From positions 1 through 11,635 of the forward strand of contig DAHXMP010000149.1 of assembly GCA_027371665.1 (NCBI GenBank): a DNA stretch of 11,635 nucleotides, given 5' to 3'. Below the pieces are notes generated by a model. That model was not told the origin of the DNA, did not search any database, and saw only the letters and a program-made list of their open reading frames with translations. Shown here one piece after another: positions 6,758 to 11,635 of this stretch; position 1 is the stretch's first letter; every line of letters starts with the position of its first letter. The stretch comes from Bacteroidota bacterium. GTDB taxonomy: Bacteria; Bacteroidota; Ignavibacteria; Kapaibacteriales; UBA2268. The position numbers and the translations under genes were made by a program.

Positions 6758-6777
6758 ATTCTTGCTTTCGCAGGAAT
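6758..6777. repeat. 20-bp palindromic repeat (hairpin with 4-nt loop)
   Basis: ATTCTTGC, loop TTTC, GCAGGAAT forms an 8-bp stem with one G-T wobble on the plus strand. On the minus (transcribed) strand the loop is GAAA, a GNRA tetraloop, with one C-A mismatch in the stem. The sequence resembles a palindrome (CCTGCGAAAGCAGG) that I recall from intergenic regions of many bacteria. It has no T-run, so it is not a typical terminator. Confidence 0.5.
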
Positions 6778-6815
6778 GACAATAAGTTTAATTAACAATT
6801 TCAATTATCAATTAA

Positions 6816-8186
6816 CTAAAGCCTCGTTATATCGTTATAAATTATAAATGCCATAAACAGAAGTAAAACAATAATTCCTGTCTGCTGGAAAACGATTTTT
6901 ACTTTAGGCGAAACTTCCCGCCGGATTATTCCTTCGATTATTATAAACACCAAATGCCCTCCATCCAATGCAGGGAAGGGGAGTATATTAATGACGGCAA
7001 GTGATATAGAAAGTATTGCCATAAAATTAATAAATACTGCTAATCCCATTTCAGCAGACTGAGTAGCTCTCTTTGCTATTTGTATTGGTCCTCCGATTGA
7101 CTGTTTTATGGAAATTTTCCCCCTGATTATCTGATAAAAAGTTCCTCCAATCAACAAAATTGAATTATAAGCTTCTTCGGTTCCAATTTTTGCAGATTCA
7201 AAAATATTGAAAGATTTATGCGACCTGGGACCTGAATAAATTTCAGTTATCTGAACGCCGATTTTTCCACCATTATCCGGAGTAACTGAATCACTGAGGA
7301 ATTTTCCTTGCCTCGACCAGGTTAAAAATAATGCCTTGTTTGAGTGGCTTTTCACCAGATTTATAAATTCATCTACAGAAACTGTTTGCTGGCCATTTAT
7401 GGTAATAATGGTATCGCCTTCCTGCATACCTGCTTTGCCTGCCGGTTTCAGGGTTTCAACACCGAGAATAATTACTCTCATTCCTTCAGGGTATGCCCCG
7501 AATGATTTTGCTTTCGACAAAGCTTTTATAAATGTTGGGCCTTCGATTGATAGCATTGTATCTTTTCCGTTTCTTTCAACTGCAAATCTTTTTGACGAGC
7601 CTAAGCCTTTCTCAACAGTCAGCCTGACAACATTATCCCAGTCGCCGGGAGCTTTTCCGTTAATTGATAAAATTTTATCTCCGCTTTGAAATCCGATTAG
7701 AGATGCAGGTGTATCCTTTTCTACATATCCGATAGTGTGGGAAAGTATAAGTGTCTTTCCCTGGAAATAGGTGATTATAGCAAAGAAGATAATTGCAAGT
7801 AGTGTATTCATTATGACACCGGCACTAATGACTATAGCTTTTTTCCAGGCAGGCTTTGAGCGGAACTCCCACGGCATTGGTTCGCTGTTTATAAATTTTG
7901 TATCCATACTTTCGTCAATCATTCCCGATATCTTAACAAATCCGCCAATTGGAAGCAACGAAAGCCTGTAGTCGGTATGTCCTTCTCCATCCCATTCCTT
8001 AGGAAGGTTACCGATTTTAAATCCCGTTATTTTATTCCATCCAAGCAGGCGTGGCCCCATGCCTACTGAAAATATCTCTGCCCTCATTCCGCTTAGCCTC
8101 GCGGCTATAAAATGTCCGAACTCGTGTATAACAACTAATACGCTGATTACTATAAGTAAATAAAATGTATCTGTCAAAAAGCCCAT
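6816..8186 (-). CDS. rseP: Site-2 zinc metalloprotease RseP
   Basis: A 456-residue inner-membrane protease that cuts transmembrane segments, typically of anti-sigma factors or leftover signal peptides. The first membrane helix carries the zinc motif HEFGH (21-25). SAGVIMN (121-127) is in the next membrane segment (119-140), and the third metal ligand lies in NILPFPALDGGH (400-411, D408). Two PDZ domains are visible, roughly 148-215 (SLIGFQSGDKILSING) and 235-300 (PAGKAGMQEGDTIITINGQ). The C-terminal membrane helix is about 434-450. Length and two PDZ domains match E. coli-type RseP. It lies 43 bp after dxr, the usual neighbour in many bacteria, so the two are probably co-transcribed. Its substrate here is unknown. 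Confidence 0.95.
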   Translation of the reverse strand: MGFLTDTFYLLIVISVLVVIHEFGHFIAARLSGMRAEIFSVGMGPRLLGWNKITGFKIGNLPKEWDGEGHTDYRLSLLPIGGFVKISGMIDESMDTKFINSEPMPWEFRSKPAWKKAIVISAGVIMNTLLAIIFFAIITYFQGKTLILSHTIGYVEKDTPASLIGFQSGDKILSINGKAPGDWDNVVRLTVEKGLGSSKRFAVERNGKDTMLSIEGPTFIKALSKAKSFGAYPEGMRVIILGVETLKPAGKAGMQEGDTIITINGQQTVSVDEFINLVKSHSNKALFLTWSRQGKFLSDSVTPDNGGKIGVQITEIYSGPRSHKSFNIFESAKIGTEEAYNSILLIGGTFYQIIRGKISIKQSIGGPIQIAKRATQSAEMGLAVFINFMAILSISLAVINILPFPALDGGHLVFIIIEGIIRREVSPKVKIVFQQTGIIVLLLFMAFIIYNDITRL

Positions 8187-8229
8187 AATATATCTCTTTA
8201 TTTAATTTTGTTTCGTAAATTATAAATCA

Positions 8230-9390
8230 TTAAGTTTTTAATTTGCCAACGACGAAATTTCTTGTTTCTTGGTCTGTCTCAATAATATCTTTTATTGTCG
8301 GATTTGCAATTACCTTTATTTTATTTAATGCATCTTCAATTAAAATGGGAATTTCTGTTATTGAAATCTTTTTATCAAGGAATGCATATACAGCTATCTC
8401 GTTAGATGCATTCAGAATTGCAGGAGCTGTTCCTCCCGTTTTGATTGCATCGTAAGCCATTTTTAAGCATGGGAAACGTTCCAAATCAGGCTTTTCAAAA
8501 GTGAGCATTTCTATTTCTTCAAGATTCAATCTTGGGAAATTATAACTCAGCCTGTGTGGAAAGTTTATTGCATAAGCAATTGGAATTCTCATGTCGGGTA
8601 CTCCAAGTTGTGCTTTTATAGAGCCGTCAATAAACTGTACCATTGAATGAATTATGCTTTGCGGATGAATAATAACTTCTATTTTTTCAACTGGCATATT
8701 GAATAACCAATGTGCTTCTATTACCTCGAAGCCTTTATTGATTAATGTCGCCGAATCAATCGTTATTTTATTTCCCATTGTCCAGTTTGGATGTTCGAGA
8801 GCCTGTGCAACTGTTATGGTATTAAATTCTTCAATTGGTTTGCTCCTGAATGGTCCTCCGGAAGCAGTGAGAATTATTTTCTCGATTTCTTCGGCTGATT
8901 CTCCGGCAATACATTGTAGAACTGCACTGTGTTCACTGTCCACAGCAATAATATTTATATTATTTTCTTTTGCTTCTTTTGTTATAATTTGCCCTGCACT
9001 TACAAGAGTCTCTTTATTTGCCAGAGCTATGTCAGTTCCCGATTTAATTGAGGCAAGTGTTGGGAGGACTCCGCTGAAGCCTACAAGTGCAGAAATAACA
9101 AGGTCATTTTGTTTAAATGTAGCCGCCTCGATTATTCCCTCATCACCCGGGAGTATCATCCCCTTGAAATTTGTGTGTTTTTTAAATTCTTTAAATGCAG
9201 TCACGTCTTTAATTACAACACCAATTGGATTGTATTTTTCTGCTTGTTCTTCGAGTAGTTCAAAATTATAATTTGCTGTAAGATATCCTATGTTGAAACT
9301 GGAAGGTATTAAGTCAAGAACCCGGAGAGTTTGTACACCTATTGAACCTGTCGAGCCTAAAATTGATATAGTCCTTTTTCCGTTTGCCAT
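8230..9390 (-). CDS. dxr: 1-deoxy-D-xylulose 5-phosphate reductoisomerase
   Basis: A 386-residue enzyme of the MEP pathway that converts DXP to 2-C-methyl-D-erythritol 4-phosphate with NADPH, the first committed step of isoprenoid synthesis. The NADPH-binding loop is GSTGSIG (12-18). NKETLVSAG (125-133), the metal-binding DSEHSA (151-156, D151 and E153), SGGPFR (177-182), EHPNW (199-203) and the E222-containing IDSATLINKGFEVIEAHWLF (211-230) follow in the expected order, then IHPQSIIHSM (241-250). All catalytic residues are present and the length is close to the usual 380-400. It starts 6 bp after the stop of rng and leads into rseP, so the three likely form one transcript. The start is set by GKRTISILGS close behind the ATG; there is no strong Shine-Dalgarno sequence. 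Confidence 0.97.
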   Translation of the reverse strand: MANGKRTISILGSTGSIGVQTLRVLDLIPSSFNIGYLTANYNFELLEEQAEKYNPIGVVIKDVTAFKEFKKHTNFKGMILPGDEGIIEAATFKQNDLVISALVGFSGVLPTLASIKSGTDIALANKETLVSAGQIITKEAKENNINIIAVDSEHSAVLQCIAGESAEEIEKIILTASGGPFRSKPIEEFNTITVAQALEHPNWTMGNKITIDSATLINKGFEVIEAHWLFNMPVEKIEVIIHPQSIIHSMVQFIDGSIKAQLGVPDMRIPIAYAINFPHRLSYNFPRLNLEEIEMLTFEKPDLERFPCLKMAYDAIKTGGTAPAILNASNEIAVYAFLDKKISITEIPILIEDALNKIKVIANPTIKDIIETDQETRNFVVGKLKT

Positions 9391-9396
9391 TTTTGT

Positions 9397-10299
9397 TTAT
9401 AAGAATTCCTGTGTTATGTCTCTTTCCTTTTTCTGTGAATAGAATTTAAATTCATCTATTCTTATATGGTCGCTTTGCTGTAATTTGATTTTGACGAAAT
9501 ATTTTATCATCATCCTCGATAATTTTGAAATTGTCCCATCGGTCAGGTGCGATGCAATCAGTGGATGGACAATGAGTATTAATCTGAACTCCTTAGAATT
9601 TGCCCGGAAATTTTTTAGCCATCTTTCAACTGCCGTTGTAATCACGGACTTTGACATGATTCTTCCTGTTCCCTGGCACATAGGACAGCTCTCGCTCAGT
9701 TTCTCGGAGATGTTTTGATTAACCCTGTGTCTTGTTATTTGCATCAGGTTCAGCTGTGTCAAGGGGTATGCGATAGTTTTTGCCCTGTCTCTTTCGAGTT
9801 CTTTTCTCATCCCGATATATACTTTCTTTCTGAAAACCGGATTTTTCATGTCTATAAAATCTACGAGGATAATACCGCCAATATCCCTCAACCTTATTTG
9901 CCGGGCTATTTCTTTTACTGCTTCCAGGTTAGTTTTGTAGGCATTTTTCTCCTGTTCTTTTTCCGATATTGATTTTCCGGAATTGACGTCAATTACAAAC
10001 ATGGCTTCAGTCGTATCAATTACAATAGTTCCTCCGTTCGGAAGCCTTATCTTGTGTTTATAAGTCAGTTCCAGCTCCTTTTCGATTTTATACTTTTCAA
10101 AAATTGGAGTTGAATCGTTATAATGTTCTAATTTATTTACTAATGATGGAGAAGCCCATTTAAGGTAGCTTGTAATATCTTTGAATAGCTTCTTTGAATC
10201 GACAACTACCCTGGTGAAGTCTGTATTTAATAAATCCCTGACAATGCTTGTTGTAATTGGCAAATCCTGGTAAAGCAGTGCAGGCTCTTTGTTTTTTTT
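9397..10299 (-). pseudogene. rng: Ribonuclease E/G, C-terminal catalytic part (separated by frameshift)
   Basis: This is the second part of the RNase E/G gene, in the +1 frame relative to the first part. It has no good start of its own (only a TTG at 10263), and homology-like reading continues upstream of that to the A8 run (KKNKEPALLYQD). Counting from the TTG, it holds the magnesium-binding D92 in FVIDVNSGKS and D135 in GGIILVDFIDM. Their 43-residue spacing equals D303/D346 of E. coli RNase E. The zinc-link CPMCQGTG (C193, C196) is 58 residues further on, again the E. coli spacing. The catalytic half is thus intact. The last residues end 6 bp before dxr. The enzyme cuts single-stranded, AU-rich RNA and matures 16S rRNA and other RNAs in the cytoplasm. 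Confidence 0.9.
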
Positions 10300-11038
10300 G
10301 ACTTTTTTGCTCGATTTCCTTCCAGATTTTTACAAGGCTTTCCCAATCTTTACGCAGTTCTTTTTCGCTTATGCTTTGGGCGGCTGTTCTTATGATACAT
10401 CCATACCCTTCGGGTAGCGAGTTTCTGGCAAGCTGCCTGAGCCTTCTTCTTTCTCTAAGAGATGAAATTTTTTTGGAAATCCCGATTACATCGTCGAAAG
10501 GCATTAACACAACGTATCTGCCTGGTATTCCTATTTTTGTGGATACTTTTACGCCTTTAGAACTGTAAGCTTCACGTACAACCTGTACAATAATGTTTTG
10601 CCTGTTTTCTATGTTAATCTGATATCTGCCGCGTTTATGTGTTTTTTTGGCTGTTTTTATTTCTGGGTTTTTGCCGTTCTTTAAAGTTTTGGTTTTTCTC
10701 AGGGAAATATCTGTTGATTGTATTGATAGATTTTCAGATTTCTTGATTTTTTTTTGTTTTACTTTTTCGTATAATTCTTCGTCCTCGTCATCTGTAATCA
10801 GGTTATCGAGAGATTCGTCAATATCGGAAAAGTGTAGGAATGCATCCTGGTTTAAGCCAATGTTAATGAAAGCTGCATTTATACCTTCAACAATCTTTGT
10901 AACTCTGCCAAGGTAAATGTTTCCAATCGAACGTTCTTTATCAGGTAATTCAATGTATAATTCTGCTAGCTTACCATCTTCAGTTATTGCAATTCTTTCT
11001 TCATTAAGAGTTGAATTGATAATTATTTCTTTTTTCAT
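10300..11038 (-). pseudogene. rng: Ribonuclease E/G, N-terminal part with S1 domain (frameshifted)
   Basis: This is the first part of the RNase E/G gene. The ATG at 11038 leads into MKKEIIINSTLNEERIAI and the S1 RNA-binding domain (about 38-168: IGNIYLGRVTKIVEGINAAF, then AFLHFSDID). The S1 domain is interrupted by a charged insertion of about 60 residues (80-138), common in Bacteroidota-type RNase G. GIPGRYVVLMP (170-180) and RERRRLR (195-201) follow. Coding similarity ends near S246 at an A8 run (plus-strand T8 at 10292-10299). Beyond it this frame gives an unrelated tail and a stop at 10160-10162. One base less in the run joins both parts into a protein of about 546 residues, a normal length. 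A sequencing or assembly error, a real mutation or transcript slippage are all possible; an error in the homopolymer is the simplest. Confidence 0.9.
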
Positions 11039-11174
11039 TTTCTAATTGTTTCTGGGTATATTTTTGCTTTGGTTTAAGGTTCTGATTATTTCCTAAAACT
11101 TAATTCTTTAAGACAAATAGACGACTGATATCAATTTTTACTATTTATCATTTATCAAATTTATAAATAAAAAA
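11039..11174. other. Leader region between SRP RNA and rng
   Basis: These 136 bp lie between the 3' end of the SRP RNA and the rng start, both on the minus strand. Directly after the SRP RNA the minus strand reads TTTTTT (plus-strand A-run at 11169-11174), suitable as the U-tract of a terminator using the closing SRP helix. No clear promoter for rng was found; a TTGATA-like box occurs on the minus strand near 11130-11160. Confidence 0.4.
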
Positions 11175-11270
11175 GACCAAGTTTACCGTGGCGCCCTAAA
11201 ATCAAACTTACCGTTGCTTCCTTCCGGACCTGGCGGGATTGGGCATGTTTTAGCCGCACGGGACTTGGTC
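11175..11270 (-). ncRNA. ffs: Small signal recognition particle RNA (4.5S-type)
   Basis: On the minus strand this 96-nt segment begins GACCAAGTCCCGTGC and ends ACTTGGTC, so its two ends pair (GACCAAG with CTTGGTC). The middle contains CCAGGTCCGGAAGGAAGCAA, the highly conserved domain IV with the GGAA tetraloop region that binds the Ffh protein. Together they form the short hairpin-like bacterial SRP RNA that targets membrane proteins co-translationally with Ffh and FtsY. Length is close to E. coli 4.5S RNA (114 nt) and there is no Alu domain. A Bacteroides-type promoter lies just upstream and a T-run follows the 3' end, so it is probably its own transcript. Exact ends are uncertain by a few bases. 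Confidence 0.95.
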
Positions 11271-11276
11271 CGATTG

Positions 11277-11308
11277 CAAAATTATCAATAATAAGCCGTT
11301 TGTACAAA
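11277..11308 (-). promoter_or_regulatory. Bacteroides-type promoter of the SRP RNA gene
   Basis: On the minus strand a -33-type TTTG (11308-11305) is followed after 20 nt by TAATTTTG (11284-11277), an exact match to the Bacteroidota -7 consensus TAnnTTTG. Five bases (CAATC) then separate it from the G where the paired end of the SRP RNA begins. Spacing and position fit a primary sigma factor promoter of this phylum. Confidence 0.65.
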
Positions 11309-11426
11309 TTATTATGGCTGATTTCTTTGATTTAAATTAAAATTCCGTTAATTTTGTTTTCTCTGAAAAATAATTTTGAAAGATTATTTACTTATTCATC
11401 TTTCGTAATTTGTTTTTGATTTAACT

Positions 11427-11484
<58 letters not shown>

Positions 11485-11500
<16 letters not shown>

Positions 11501-11538
11501 CAATTTAAAAAAACTATTTCAATGTGTAATCCTGTCTG
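11485..11538 (+). repeat. 11-bp duplication of the tRNA-Arg 3' part
   Basis: AATCCTGTCTG occurs in the T arm and acceptor of tRNA-Arg (11485-11495) and again at 11528-11538, with a 43-bp offset. tRNA 3' ends are common integrase target sites, so this could be a worn attachment-site duplicate, or chance. Confidence 0.35.
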
Positions 11539-11635
11539 ATTTATATATTTGAGCAAGGAATGTACTTGTTTTAAAATCAGAAATTTAACATTTAATTGTT
11601 GTTCTTCTCACAATCATCTTTTGTTTTTATTCTCC
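11501..11635. other. AT-rich end of window, no gene seen
   Basis: Apart from the 11-bp tRNA-like repeat, these 135 bp show no ORF of useful length, no RNA gene and no hairpin with a T-run after the tRNA. Confidence 0.4.

Larger units (their letters stand above)
6626..6815. other. rseP-surE intergenic gap with repeats
   Basis: A 190-bp AT-rich gap inside an otherwise compact minus-strand gene run. It contains a 2 x 22 bp tandem repeat (6689-6732) and a 20-bp palindrome (6758-6777). No ORF is supported. No clear TTTG/TAnnTTTG promoter was found for surE; a TTATTTTG (one mismatch) lies on the minus strand around 6670-6690. Confidence 0.45.

Noticed and set aside
8699..9271. A 190-codon plus-strand open frame
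   Set aside because: It lies fully antisense inside dxr, whose catalytic motifs are all present; it is a shadow of that gene.
10160..10299. The unrelated tail of the first RNase E/G frame as a real alternative C-terminus
   Set aside because: The alternative frame over the same bases reads as RNase E/G sequence (EPALLYQD, PITTSIVRD) and leads straight into the catalytic half, so the tail is an artefact of the frameshift.

Overview
The window looks like a chromosome segment from the Bacteroidota/Ignavibacteriota/Chlorobiota branch (FCB group). It is AT-rich, almost no gene has a recognisable Shine-Dalgarno sequence, dxr and rseP are adjacent, a Bacteroides-type promoter (TTTG, 20 nt, TAATTTTG) precedes the SRP RNA, and a lanthipeptide-type leader of the Bacteroidota kind is present. 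The phylum assignment is inference; no rRNA is present.

The left part (1-3135) is a very AT-rich accessory region with three minus-strand genes in one direction. They are a 282-residue protein ending in a class I lanthipeptide-like leader and seven-cysteine core (2807 to 1959), a lipoprotein of the erythromycin esterase family (1705 to 458), and the first 58 residues of what looks like a LanC-type lanthionine cyclase running off the left edge (175 to <1). Together they suggest the start of a RiPP (lanthipeptide) locus whose dehydratase and transporter would lie left of the window. The precursor-like part sits at the end of a 207-residue cysteine-free extension instead of forming the usual short peptide. 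This is the most unusual thing in the window.

The middle part (3136-4812) has a plus-strand polysaccharide flippase, then a decayed toxin-antitoxin-like pair: a PIN-domain start truncated after 22 codons and a 48-codon antitoxin-like ORF.

The right part (4813-11038) is a minus-strand run of mostly housekeeping genes, in transcription order: RNase E/G (rng, split by a frameshift at an A8 run), dxr (isoprenoid synthesis), rseP (site-2 protease), surE (nucleotidase) and a family 4 glycosyltransferase. Spacing is tight except for about 190 bp between rseP and surE, which holds a 2 x 22 bp tandem repeat and a small palindromic repeat. The glycosyltransferase and the flippase probably both serve surface polysaccharide synthesis.

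The far right (11039-11635) carries the small SRP RNA on the minus strand with its own promoter and tRNA-Arg(TCT) on the plus strand. An 11-bp copy of the tRNA 3' end lies 43 bp downstream of the original.
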